Assembly (NCBI RefSeq): GCF_001645105.1
Contig: NZ_LKEG01000042.1
Span: 225,618 to 289,617, forward strand
DNA: 64,000 nt
Origin: Pseudomonas marginalis
GTDB lineage: Bacteria; Pseudomonadota; Gammaproteobacteria; Pseudomonadales; Pseudomonadaceae
Direction of reading: 5' to 3'
This document shows positions 33,020 to 41,447 of the stretch, piece after piece. A program made the translations under genes and the position numbers. Below the pieces are notes generated by a model, which saw nothing but the letters and a program-made list of their open reading frames with translations, had not been told where the DNA came from and made no database searches. Each line of letters begins with the position of its first letter. Positions within the stretch are counted from its first letter, which is position 1.

Positions 33020-34699
33020 ATGAGTAACAAGAACAACGATGACTTGAAACGCCAGGCCTCGGAAAACACCCTGGGGCTTAACCCGATCATCGCGTTACGC
33101 AAAAAGGATTTATTGGCGTCGGCGAAGATGGTGCTGACCCAAGCCATCAAGCAACCGTTGCACAGCGTCAAGCACGTCGCGCATTTTGGCGTCGAGTTGA
33201 AGAACGTGATGTTCGGCAAATCCCAACTGACCCCCGAAAGCGACGACCGCCGCTTCCACGACCCGGCCTGGAGCCAGAACCCGCTCTACAAACGGTATTT
33301 GCAAACCTACCTGGCGTGGCGCAAGGAACTGCACGACTGGATCGGCGACAGCAACCTGTCGGAACAGGACATCAGCCGCGGCCACTTCGTGATCAACCTG
33401 ATGACCGAAGCCATGGCCCCCACCAACAGCGCGGCCAACCCGGCGGCGGTCAAACGCTTCTTCGAGACCGGCGGCAAGAGCCTGCTCGATGGCCTGTCCC
33501 ACCTGGCCAAGGACATGGTGCACAACGGCGGTATGCCGAGCCAGGTCAACATGGGCGCCTTTGAAGTGGGCAAGACCCTGGGCACCACCGAAGGCGCGGT
33601 GGTGTTTCGCAATGACGTACTGGAGCTGATCCAGTACAAGCCGATCACCGAACAGGTGCACGAACGCCCGCTGCTGGTGGTGCCGCCGCAGATCAACAAA
33701 TTCTATGTCTTTGACCTGAGCCCGGAGAAGAGCCTGGCGCGCTTCTGCCTGCGCAATGGCCAACAGACGTTTATCGTCAGTTGGCGCAACCCGACCAAGG
33801 CCCAGCGCGAGTGGGGCCTGTCGACCTATATCGAAGCGCTGAAGGAAGCGGTCGACGTGGTCACGGCGATTACCGGCAGCAAAGACGTGAATATGCTCGG
33901 CGCCTGCTCCGGCGGCATCACCTGCACTGCCCTGCTGGGCCACTACGCGGCGCTGGGGGAGAAGAAGGTCAACGCCCTGACCCTGCTGGTGAGCGTGCTG
34001 GACACCACCTTGGACACCCAGGTGGCGCTGTTCGTCGATGAGCAGACCCTGGAGGCGGCCAAGCGCCACTCCTACCAGGCCGGCGTGCTGGAAGGCCGCG
34101 ACATGGCCAAGGTGTTTGCCTGGATGCGCCCCAATGACCTGATCTGGAACTACTGGGTCAATAACTACCTGCTGGGCAACGAGCCGCCGGTGTTCGACAT
34201 CCTGTTCTGGAACAACGACACCACACGCCTGCCGGCCGCCTTCCACGGCGACCTGATCGAATTGTTCAAAAATAACCCACTGGTGCGCGCCAACGCCCTG
34301 GAAGTGTGCGGCACGCCTATCGACCTCAAGCAGGTCACCGCCGATATCTACTCACTGGCCGGCACCAACGACCACATCACGCCGTGGCAGTCCTGCTACA
34401 AGTCGGCACAGCTGTTTGGTGGCAAGGTCGAGTTCGTGCTGTCCAGCAGTGGGCATATCCAGAGCATCCTCAACCCGCCGGGCAACCCCAAGGCGCGCTA
34501 CCAGACCAGCGACAGCCTGGCGGGCAAGCCGCTTGAGTGGCAGGAGAACGCGACCAAGCACACGGATTCGTGGTGGCTGCACTGGCAAGTGTGGCAGGCA
34601 GAGCGGGCGGGCAAGATGAAGAAGGCACCCACAAGCCTGGGTAACAAAACCTACACCGCAGCAGAGGCGGCGCCAGGCACATATGTACACGAGCGCTAG
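33020..34699 (+). CDS. phaC1: Class II PHA synthase 1
   Basis: Granule-bound enzyme of 559 residues that polymerises medium-chain (R)-3-hydroxyacyl-CoA into polyhydroxyalkanoate. The lipase-like box GACSGG carries Cys296, the catalytic nucleophile position of Pseudomonas class II synthases. The Asp and His are in the C-terminal half (IYSLAGTNDHITPW and SSSGHIQSILNPPGN). The N-terminal 90 residues are the variable substrate-channel region. It is first in the operon phaC1-phaZ-phaC2-phaD, with possible sigma-70 and sigma-54 promoters upstream. The ATG at 33020 follows GGAG (33007-33010). Confidence 0.97.
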   Translation: MSNKNNDDLKRQASENTLGLNPIIALRKKDLLASAKMVLTQAIKQPLHSVKHVAHFGVELKNVMFGKSQLTPESDDRRFHDPAWSQNPLYKRYLQTYLAWRKELHDWIGDSNLSEQDISRGHFVINLMTEAMAPTNSAANPAAVKRFFETGGKSLLDGLSHLAKDMVHNGGMPSQVNMGAFEVGKTLGTTEGAVVFRNDVLELIQYKPITEQVHERPLLVVPPQINKFYVFDLSPEKSLARFCLRNGQQTFIVSWRNPTKAQREWGLSTYIEALKEAVDVVTAITGSKDVNMLGACSGGITCTALLGHYAALGEKKVNALTLLVSVLDTTLDTQVALFVDEQTLEAAKRHSYQAGVLEGRDMAKVFAWMRPNDLIWNYWVNNYLLGNEPPVFDILFWNNDTTRLPAAFHGDLIELFKNNPLVRANALEVCGTPIDLKQVTADIYSLAGTNDHITPWQSCYKSAQLFGGKVEFVLSSSGHIQSILNPPGNPKARYQTSDSLAGKPLEWQENATKHTDSWWLHWQVWQAERAGKMKKAPTSLGNKTYTAAEAAPGTYVHER

Positions 34700-34717
34700 A
34701 TTGAAATGCGTTCAAAG

Positions 34718-34803
34718 GTGGGAGGGGGCTTGCCCCCGATGGCGGCGCATCAATAACAGATGTACTGACTGACACCCTGCATCGGGGGCAAGCCCCCTCC
34801 CAC
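34718..34803. repeat. REPIN, type A, copy 5, inside the pha operon
   Basis: Inverted pair with GTGGGAG ends outermost, placed between phaC1 and phaZ. It could attenuate transcription or stabilise the phaC1 message. Confidence 0.9.
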
Positions 34804-34844
34804 ATTGATTGCATTCCAACCCCACCATTTCACAGGGCTTGAGC

Positions 34845-35690
34845 ATGCCGCAACCGTTCATCTTCCGTACCATCGACCTGGATGGCCAGACCATCCGCAC
34901 GGCGGTACGCCCGGGCAAGCCTCACTTGACGCCGTTGCTGATCTTCAATGGCATCGGCGCCAACCTTGAGTTGGTGTTTCCGTTCGTCCAGGCGCTGGAC
35001 CCGGACCTGGAAGTGATCGCCTTCGACGTGCCCGGCGTGGGCGGTTCATCCACACCGAACCGGCCGTACCGTTTTCCCGGCCTGGCCAAACTCACCGCAC
35101 GCATGCTCGATTACCTGGACTATGGCCAGGTCAATGCGGTGGGCGTGTCGTGGGGCGGCGCATTGGCACAGCAATTTGCCTACGACTACCCGGAGCGCTG
35201 CAAAAAGCTGATCCTCGCGGCCACGGCGGCGGGTGCGGTGATGGTGCCGGGCAAGCCCAAAGTGCTGTGGCTGATGGCCAGCCCACGCCGTTACATCCAA
35301 CCGTCCCACGTGGTGCGCATTGCGCCGATGATCTACGGCGGTTCGTTCCGCCGCGATTCGAAACTGGCCGCCGAGCACGCGAGCAAAGTGCGCTCAGCGG
35401 GCAAACTGGGCTACTACTGGCAGCTGTTCGCCGGGTTGGGCTGGACCAGCATCCATTGGCTGCACAAGATCCGCCAACCGACGCTGGTGCTGGCGGGAGA
35501 CGACGACCCGCTGATCCCACTGATCAACATGCGCATGCTCGCCTGGCGCATCCCCAATGCACAGTTGCACATCATCGATGACGGCCACCTGTTCCTGATC
35601 ACCCGGGCCGAAGCCGTTGCACCGATCATCATGAAGTTTCTCGAGGAGGAGCGCATGCGCGCGGTGATTCACCCGCGACCGGCAGTGTAA
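34845..35690 (+). CDS. phaZ: Intracellular medium-chain PHA depolymerase
   Basis: Alpha/beta hydrolase of 281 residues that releases 3-hydroxy acids from stored PHA. The nucleophile is Ser102 in GVSWGGA. The Asp is in LAGDDDPLI and the His in DDGHLFLITRAE, matching the known PhaZ triad. The ATG at 34845 gives the standard MPQPFIFRTIDLDG start. A 36-base in-frame upstream extension is rejected because it runs toward the REPIN. phaC2 follows after 88 bases. Confidence 0.96.
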   Translation: MPQPFIFRTIDLDGQTIRTAVRPGKPHLTPLLIFNGIGANLELVFPFVQALDPDLEVIAFDVPGVGGSSTPNRPYRFPGLAKLTARMLDYLDYGQVNAVGVSWGGALAQQFAYDYPERCKKLILAATAAGAVMVPGKPKVLWLMASPRRYIQPSHVVRIAPMIYGGSFRRDSKLAAEHASKVRSAGKLGYYWQLFAGLGWTSIHWLHKIRQPTLVLAGDDDPLIPLINMRMLAWRIPNAQLHIIDDGHLFLITRAEAVAPIIMKFLEEERMRAVIHPRPAV

Positions 35691-35778
35691 GGACCACACT
35701 GCCGCGCAACTTGCCGAGAACCGACTATGGTTCTGAATTGGCGTGCCTGTTGATGGCTTGACGAAGGAGTGTTGGCTC

Positions 35779-37461
35779 ATGCGAGAAAGACCCGTGACGA
35801 ACCCGGCGCCCACCCCTGCCGCGTTCATCAATGCGCAAAATGCAATCACCGGCCTGCGGGGGCGGGATTTGCTGTCGACCCTGCGCAGCGTTGCCGCCCA
35901 TGGTTTGCGAAACCCGGTGCATACCGCCCGTCACGCCATGGCGCTGGGCGGTCAACTGGGTCGCGTCCTGCTGGGGGAGACGGTGCATGAACCCAACCCT
36001 CACGACAGCCGCTTCATTGACCCGACGTGGAAGCTCAACCCGTTCTACCGACGCAGCCTGCAAGCGTATTTGGCCTGGCAGAAACAGACCCGTCACTGGA
36101 TCGATGACAGCACGCTGAGTGCCGATGACCGCGCCCGTGCGAACTTTGCCTTCTCGCTGTTCAACGATGCGGTCTCGCCCTCCAATACCCTGCTCAACCC
36201 GCTGGCCGTCAAGGAGCTGCTCAACTCCGGCGGCAACAGCGTGGTGCGTGGTGTGAGCAACCTGTTCGACGACCTGCTGCACAACAACGGCCTGCCGCGG
36301 CAGGTCAGCAAGCAAGCCTTTGAAGTCGGCAAAACCGTGGCCACCACGCCCGGCTCAGTGGTGTTTCGCAATGAGCTGCTGGAGCTGATCCAGTACAAGC
36401 CCATGAGCGAAAAACAGTACGCCAAGCCCCTGCTGATCGTGCCGCCGCAAGTCAACAAGTACTACATTTTCGACCTGAGCCCGGCCAACAGTTTTGTGCA
36501 ATACGCCCTGAAAAACCGCCTGCAGACGTTCATGGTCAGCTGGCGCAACCCGGATGTGCGGCATCGCGAATGGGGCCTCTCCACCTACGTGGCGGCGCTG
36601 GAAGAAGCGCTCAACGTCTGCCGTGCCATCACTGGCGCCCGCGAAGTCAACCTGATGGGCGCCTGCGCCGGCGGCCTGACCATTGCCGCCCTGCAAGGCC
36701 ACCTGCAAGCCAAACGCCAGCTGCGGCGGATCTCCAGCGCCAGTTACCTGGTGAGCCTGCTGGACAGCCAGATCGACAGCCCCGCCACGCTGTTCGCCGA
36801 TGAGCAAACCCTGGAAGCCGCCAAGCGCCGCTCCTATCAGCAAGGCGTGCTCGACGGCCGCGACATGGCCAAGGTGTTCGCCTGGATGCGCCCCAACGAC
36901 CTGATCTGGAACTACTGGATCAACAACTACCTGCTGGGCAAGGAACCGCCGGCCTTCGACATCCTGTACTGGAACAACGACAACACGCGCCTGCCTGCCG
37001 CGCTGCATGGTGACCTGCTGGACTTCTTCAAGCACAACCCGCTGAGCCACCCCGGTGGACTGGAGGTGTGCGGTACACCCATTGACCTGCAAAAGGTCAC
37101 GGTAGACAGCTTCAGCGTGGCCGGGATCAACGACCACATCACGCCATGGGACGCGGTGTATCGCTCCACCCAATTGCTTGGCGGTGAGCGGCGCTTCGTG
37201 CTGTCCAACAGCGGGCATATCCAGAGCATTCTCAACCCACCGGGCAACCCCAAGGCCAACTACGTCGAGAACCCCAAGCTGAGCAGCGACCCGCGTGCCT
37301 GGTACTACGACGCCAACCACGTCGAAGGCAGTTGGTGGCCGCAGTGGCTGGAGTGGATCCAGCAGCGCTCAGGCGTACAACGCGAAACCCTCACCGCCCT
37401 GGGCAACCAGAATTACCCACCGATGGAAGCGGCGCCGGGCACCTATGTGCGGGTGCGCTGA
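35779..37461 (+). CDS. phaC2: Class II PHA synthase 2
   Basis: Second PHA synthase, 560 residues, homologous to PhaC1 over its whole length. The catalytic Cys296 is in GACAGG, and the downstream Asp/His blocks (FSVAGINDHITPW, SNSGHIQSILNPPGN) are conserved. The ATG at 35779 is preceded by AAGGAG at 35764-35769. An ATG at 35743 adds 12 residues with no ribosome-binding site. The duplication of phaC around phaZ is the hallmark of the Pseudomonas medium-chain PHA locus. Confidence 0.96.
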   Translation: MRERPVTNPAPTPAAFINAQNAITGLRGRDLLSTLRSVAAHGLRNPVHTARHAMALGGQLGRVLLGETVHEPNPHDSRFIDPTWKLNPFYRRSLQAYLAWQKQTRHWIDDSTLSADDRARANFAFSLFNDAVSPSNTLLNPLAVKELLNSGGNSVVRGVSNLFDDLLHNNGLPRQVSKQAFEVGKTVATTPGSVVFRNELLELIQYKPMSEKQYAKPLLIVPPQVNKYYIFDLSPANSFVQYALKNRLQTFMVSWRNPDVRHREWGLSTYVAALEEALNVCRAITGAREVNLMGACAGGLTIAALQGHLQAKRQLRRISSASYLVSLLDSQIDSPATLFADEQTLEAAKRRSYQQGVLDGRDMAKVFAWMRPNDLIWNYWINNYLLGKEPPAFDILYWNNDNTRLPAALHGDLLDFFKHNPLSHPGGLEVCGTPIDLQKVTVDSFSVAGINDHITPWDAVYRSTQLLGGERRFVLSNSGHIQSILNPPGNPKANYVENPKLSSDPRAWYYDANHVEGSWWPQWLEWIQQRSGVQRETLTALGNQNYPPMEAAPGTYVRVR

Positions 37462-37488
37462 GCTCAACGATCACATTAAGAAGACTGG

Positions 37489-38112
37489 ATGAAGACGCGC
37501 GACCGTATCCTTGAATGTGCCCTGCAGTTGTTCAACCAGAAGGGCGAGCCGAACGTGTCGACCATGGAGGTGGCCAATGAAATGGGGATCAGCCCCGGCA
37601 ACCTCTACTACCACTTCCATGGCAAGGAGCCACTGGTGCTCGGGCTGTTCGAGCGGTTCCAGAATGAGTTGGCGCCCTTGCTCGACCCGCCGGCGGATGC
37701 CCAACTGGAAGCCGAGGATTACTGGCTGTTCCTGCACCTGATCGTCGAGCGCATGGCCCATTACCGGTTTCTGTTTCAAGACCTGTCGAATCTGGCGGGA
37801 CGCCTGCCGAAATTGGCCAAGGGCATTCGCAACCTGCTGACGGCACTCAAACGTACGCTGGCGTCATTGCTCGCGCGGTTGAAGGCGGCGGGCCAGTTGG
37901 TCAGCGGCACTCAGGCGTTGGGGCAGTTGGTGGAGCAGATCACCCTGACCCTGCTGTTTTCCCTGGATTACCAGCGGATCCTCGATCGCGAAGGTGAGGT
38001 TCAGGTGGTGGTCTACCAGATCATGATGCTGGTAGCGCCGCACTTGCTGCCACCGGCGCGGCAGGCAACCGAGAAGTTCGCGCTGAAATACCTCGATGAC
38101 CCCCACACATAA
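37489..38112 (+). CDS. phaD: TetR-family regulator of the PHA locus
   Basis: Protein of 207 residues with an N-terminal TetR helix-turn-helix (VSTMEVANEMGISPGNLYYHFHGKEPLV, residues 24-51) and an all-helical ligand domain. In P. putida PhaD activates the phaC1 and phaI promoters in response to a fatty-acid-derived effector. That role is transferred here by position and family. It lies 27 bases after phaC2 and ends at a strong bidirectional terminator. Confidence 0.93.
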   Translation: MKTRDRILECALQLFNQKGEPNVSTMEVANEMGISPGNLYYHFHGKEPLVLGLFERFQNELAPLLDPPADAQLEAEDYWLFLHLIVERMAHYRFLFQDLSNLAGRLPKLAKGIRNLLTALKRTLASLLARLKAAGQLVSGTQALGQLVEQITLTLLFSLDYQRILDREGEVQVVVYQIMMLVAPHLLPPARQATEKFALKYLDDPHT

Positions 38113-38147
38113 AAAATGCCCGACCTTTGCAGGCCGGACATTTTTTG
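38109..38147. terminator. Bidirectional terminator between phaD and phaF
   Basis: AAAAAATGCCCGACC pairs with GGCCGGACATTTTTT around a TTTGCA loop, with A and T tracts on both sides, between convergent phaD and phaF. Confidence 0.88.
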
Positions 38148-38160
38148 TGCCCTGAAAAGA

Positions 38161-39093
38161 TCAGGACTGACTGGATGGCGTCGGGGTTGCCGGCGTTGCA
38201 GTCGGGGTCACAGCAGCAGGGGTCGGTGCGGACACCGAGTTGGCTGTGGAAGCGGTTGGCGCGGTAGCAGGCTTGGCCGCAACAGCAGGCTTCGGTGCTG
38301 CTGGTTTTTTCGCTACGGCAGGCTTCTTCGCGGCGGCAGGTTTTGCCGCTGGTTTGGCTGCGGCAGGCTTGGCCGCCGGCTTCGCGGCGACTGGCTTGGC
38401 TGCAGGTTTCGCAGCGGCCGGTTTGGCAGCGGGTTTTGCAGCGGCGGTTTTGGCCGCAGGCTTGGCGGCGGGTTTTGCTGCTGCCTTGGCTGCCGGTTTA
38501 GCAGCAGGCTTGGCGGCCGGCTTAGCGGCTGCGGTTTTGGCCGCTGGCTTGGCTGCTGGCTTAGCGGCAGCTTTGGCGGCGGGCTTGGCGGCTGCTTTTA
38601 CCAGAGGCTTGGCGGCAGCTTTTGCAGCCGGTTTGGCAGCGGCCGTTTTAGCGGCAGGCTTGGCAGCCGGTTTGGCCGCTGCGGTTTTCGCCGGAGCCAC
38701 TTTGGCGCCGGTGAGTTTTTCAATTTGCTTGGTCAGGGTATCAACCTTGCTGTGCAACGTTTTCAATTCAGCTTTGCTCGGCACGCCCAGTCGCGAAATG
38801 GCACTGTTGAGGCGTTTGTCGAAAGTCTCTTCCAACTTGCCCCACGTGTCAGAAATGCTCGACTTGGCGGAACCGGCAGTTGCCTTGGCGGCTTCAACTT
38901 TTTTACCAACCGTGGTTTTGGTCAGTTTCTCGGCCTTCTCGCCGTCCTTGACCAAAGTCTCGAAATATTTGCCACCGTCACTGCTAACCTTCGAGTACAC
39001 GCCTAAACCAGCAAGCCAGATCTTACGGGAATATTTTTCAACTTCCCCGACCCACGAGCTGCCTTCTTTCTGAGTAGTCTTTTTAACAGCCAT
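38161..39093 (-). CDS. phaF: PHA granule protein (phasin) with histone-like tail
   Basis: Protein of 310 residues. The N-terminal phasin domain (about 1-130; SRKIWLAGLGVYSKV, a leucine-rich coiled coil near 110-128) binds granules. Residues about 131-275 are a Lys/Ala/Pro tail made of many AAKPA and AAKPAAK repeats like histone H1, which binds DNA. Together these let PhaF tether granules to the nucleoid and help share them at division, as shown in P. putida. The repeat tract gives the DNA a low-complexity structure at about 38270-38700. It lies downstream of phaI in a two-gene operon. Confidence 0.95.
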   Translation of the reverse strand: MAVKKTTQKEGSSWVGEVEKYSRKIWLAGLGVYSKVSSDGGKYFETLVKDGEKAEKLTKTTVGKKVEAAKATAGSAKSSISDTWGKLEETFDKRLNSAISRLGVPSKAELKTLHSKVDTLTKQIEKLTGAKVAPAKTAAAKPAAKPAAKTAAAKPAAKAAAKPLVKAAAKPAAKAAAKPAAKPAAKTAAAKPAAKPAAKPAAKAAAKPAAKPAAKTAAAKPAAKPAAAKPAAKPVAAKPAAKPAAAKPAAKPAAAKKPAVAKKPAAPKPAVAAKPATAPTASTANSVSAPTPAAVTPTATPATPTPSSQS

Positions 39094-39105
39094 CCCGATG
39101 TCTCC

Positions 39106-39528
39106 TTAGTGTTTACGCGCGACACGTTCGAGCAATGCCGTCAGCTCTTCGAGCTTAGCAGAGAGTGTCTCCACGTCATGTTTAGACGCAATGCCGATTC
39201 GATTCAAGGCACTTGCAACACGAGTATCAAAAGCTTTTTCAACTTTATCCAGCTGAACTTCTACCAGACCTTTGGCAGAGGAGACATTACTCTTTACTTG
39301 GTCAATCTGACTGTTGGCGGCCTCAAGTTGTTCAACTGCAACTTTTTTACCTTTACTTTCAACATGTTGGCCCGACTTAACCAGCTCTTTAAAGTACTCG
39401 CTGCCCTCGCTTCCGACCTTGGCGTAGGCACCGAGTCCTGCCAGCCAGATCTTGCGGGCGTAGGATTTAACGTCACTCAGGGCAGTGGTCTGGGCGTCGA
39501 TTTTTTTCTTCAGGATAACTTTGGCCAT
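39106..39528 (-). CDS. phaI: Phasin
   Basis: Phasin of 140 residues, homologous to the N-terminal domain of PhaF (shared ARKIWLAGLGAYAKVG motif) but without the histone-like tail. It coats the granule surface and forms a coiled coil through its C-terminal LEELTALLERV. The ATG at 39528 has GAGGTG upstream. An in-frame extension to 39588 is not supported. It precedes phaF by 12 bases. Confidence 0.95.
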   Translation of the reverse strand: MAKVILKKKIDAQTTALSDVKSYARKIWLAGLGAYAKVGSEGSEYFKELVKSGQHVESKGKKVAVEQLEAANSQIDQVKSNVSSAKGLVEVQLDKVEKAFDTRVASALNRIGIASKHDVETLSAKLEELTALLERVARKH

Positions 39529-39633
39529 GGTGCACCTCACGCAAAATAGGGGGGAGGAACGGCCCACAGGAGTTGAGGGCTTGGGCACAAAGTAGGCTGG
39601 AAAATTAGAATCGGCACCCTAAGAACAATCGGA

Positions 39634-39909
39634 TCAAACCAGCGCCTTATCCAGGGCCTTCTCGATTTCGGACTTGATGGTGCCACTCATGGCCGACATC
39701 AACAGCCCCAGTTCCACATCAATGCGCAGCGAATCATCGGCGACTAATACCGTGCCTTTAACCCCCGAACGCTTGAGGTTCAAGGTATCGCCGGACCACG
39801 AAGGCTCCAGGCCATATTGCTCCTTGAGTTTGAGCGCCAACTTATCGGCCTTTGCCCGTGCGCCTTCTTTACCCAGGGAATGTGCACGCTCAACGGTTAT
39901 ACGGGCCAT
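39634..39909 (-). CDS. Polyhydroxyalkanoic acid system family protein
   Basis: Protein of 91 residues of the small family usually found beside PHA genes. Its pattern includes a conserved ERAHSLGKEGARAKADKLA helix at the start, a central beta pair (SGDTLNLKRSGVKGTV) and a C-terminal helix. It is divergent from ubiE, and its stop lies 105 bases before the phaI ATG on the same strand. Granule association is the usual suggestion. The molecular role is not known. Confidence 0.85.
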   Translation of the reverse strand: MARITVERAHSLGKEGARAKADKLALKLKEQYGLEPSWSGDTLNLKRSGVKGTVLVADDSLRIDVELGLLMSAMSGTIKSEIEKALDKALV

Positions 39910-40053
39910 TGCAATGACTCCTCTTTATAGGGACTTGGATACCTTCGATGCGGCAAAAGGTCTCGGTGACCGCCCATCTTACCTTCAGCCTTGCCAAGAC
40001 AAAGCAGGCCTTGGGGATTATCATGTCCCGCATTCTCTTTTGGTGACAGCGAT

Positions 40054-40824
40054 ATGACTGATCAGCGCAAAGGCAGCGATGCCGAACCCACCACTCACTT
40101 CGGCTTCAAGAACGTCCCGGAAAGCCAGAAAGCGGAAAAAGTCGCTGAGGTGTTTCACTCCGTAGCGGCCAAGTACGACCTGATGAACGACGTGCTCTCC
40201 GGCGGCATGCACCGCCTGTGGAAGCGCTTCACCATCGAGCTGTCGGGTGTACGCACCGGCAACCGCGTATTGGATATCGCCGGCGGTACGGGCGACCTGG
40301 CGGCCAAATTCTCCAAGCTCGTGGGTCCGACCGGCCAAGTGGTATTGGCGGACATCAACGGCTCGATGCTCAAGGTCGGTCGTGACCGCCTGCTCGACAA
40401 GGGTGTGGCCGGCAATATCGAATTCGTCCAGGCCGATGCGGAAAAGCTGCCGTTCCCCGACAACCACTTCGATTGCGTGACCATCGCTTTCGGCCTGCGC
40501 AACGTGACCCACAAGGAAGACGCGATCCGCTCGATGCTGCGCGTCCTCAAGCCGGGCGGCCGCCTGTTGGTGCTGGAGTTCTCCAAACCGACCAACGCGC
40601 TGATGTCCAAGGTCTACGACACCTACTCCTTCGCCTTCATGCCGTTGATGGGCAAGCTGATCACCAATGACGCCGAGAGCTATCGCTACCTGGCCGAATC
40701 GATCCGCATGCACCCCGATCAGGAAACCCTGAAGTCGATGATGGTAGAGGCCGGTTTCGACCGTGTGACCTACCACAACATGACCTCGGGCATCGTGGCC
40801 CTGCACCGCGGCATCAAGCCCTGA
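40054..40824 (+). CDS. ubiE: Ubiquinone/menaquinone C-methyltransferase
   Basis: SAM-dependent methyltransferase of 256 residues that methylates the ring of the ubiquinone precursor. The SAM site is seen in VLDIAGGTGDLAAKF, and the UbiE signatures in YDLMNDVLSGGMHRLWKR and the C-terminal YHNMTSGIVALHRG are conserved. The ATG at 40054 gives MTDQRKGSDAE. Its TGA overlaps the ubiJ ATG. It is first in the run ubiE-ubiJ-ubiB. Confidence 0.97.
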   Translation: MTDQRKGSDAEPTTHFGFKNVPESQKAEKVAEVFHSVAAKYDLMNDVLSGGMHRLWKRFTIELSGVRTGNRVLDIAGGTGDLAAKFSKLVGPTGQVVLADINGSMLKVGRDRLLDKGVAGNIEFVQADAEKLPFPDNHFDCVTIAFGLRNVTHKEDAIRSMLRVLKPGGRLLVLEFSKPTNALMSKVYDTYSFAFMPLMGKLITNDAESYRYLAESIRMHPDQETLKSMMVEAGFDRVTYHNMTSGIVALHRGIKP

Positions 40825-41447
40825 TGCTGCTCAAAGGCCTTCTCGCCAGCGTCGAACACGGCCTCAACCGTGTGCTGCGCCTGGACAGCACCGCCCTGGC
40901 GCGGCTTGCGCACTTGAACGGCAAGGTCATCGCCGTCGACTGCAGCAGCCCCGCCTTGCAGCTGTTTATCCTGCCCAGCGATGAAGGCCTGCTGCTCGCG
41001 ACCCAATGGGCTGCCGAGGCCGATTGCACCCTGCGTGCACCGGCGTCCAGCCTGTTGCACCTGGCGCTGAGCCGCAACAAGACCGCCATCCTCCACGGCA
41101 CTGAAGTGCATTTGGAAGGTGACAGCTCGGTGCTGATGGACCTGGCCGCCGTGCTGCAGGACCTGGAGCTGGACTGGGAATACGAGCTGTCGCGCTGGAT
41201 CGGCCCCGTCGCCACCCAGTTGATCAGCGGGCACCTGCGCAGCCGCTCGCGTTGGTACCAGCAGGGGTTCGCCAGCCTCAACCAAAACCTCGCCGAATAC
41301 CTGAGCGAAGAATCGCGCACCCTGGTCGGAGAACGGGAAGCGCAAGCGCGCTTTCGTGAACTCGACAAGGCCAAAATCGACCTGGAACGCCTCGAGGCCC
41401 GCTTCGAGCGCCTGAGCCGTTCCCTTGATCCAAGCGATAACGCATGA
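40824..41447 (+). CDS. ubiJ: Ubiquinone biosynthesis accessory factor (SCP2 domain)
   Basis: Protein of 207 residues with an N-terminal SCP2 lipid-binding domain (about 15-120) and a C-terminal coiled coil (residues about 160-200; AQARFRELDKAKIDLERLEAR). UbiJ binds ubiquinone intermediates and organises the soluble Ubi complex. It overlaps ubiE (TGATG) and ubiB (ATGA), so the three genes are translated together. Confidence 0.94.
   Translation: MLLKGLLASVEHGLNRVLRLDSTALARLAHLNGKVIAVDCSSPALQLFILPSDEGLLLATQWAAEADCTLRAPASSLLHLALSRNKTAILHGTEVHLEGDSSVLMDLAAVLQDLELDWEYELSRWIGPVATQLISGHLRSRSRWYQQGFASLNQNLAEYLSEESRTLVGEREAQARFRELDKAKIDLERLEARFERLSRSLDPSDNA

Noticed and set aside
38268..38703. Repeat tract in phaF, considered as a CRISPR or minisatellite
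   Set aside because: The repeats are in frame and encode the known AAKPA tail of PhaF. There are no spacers of constant length.
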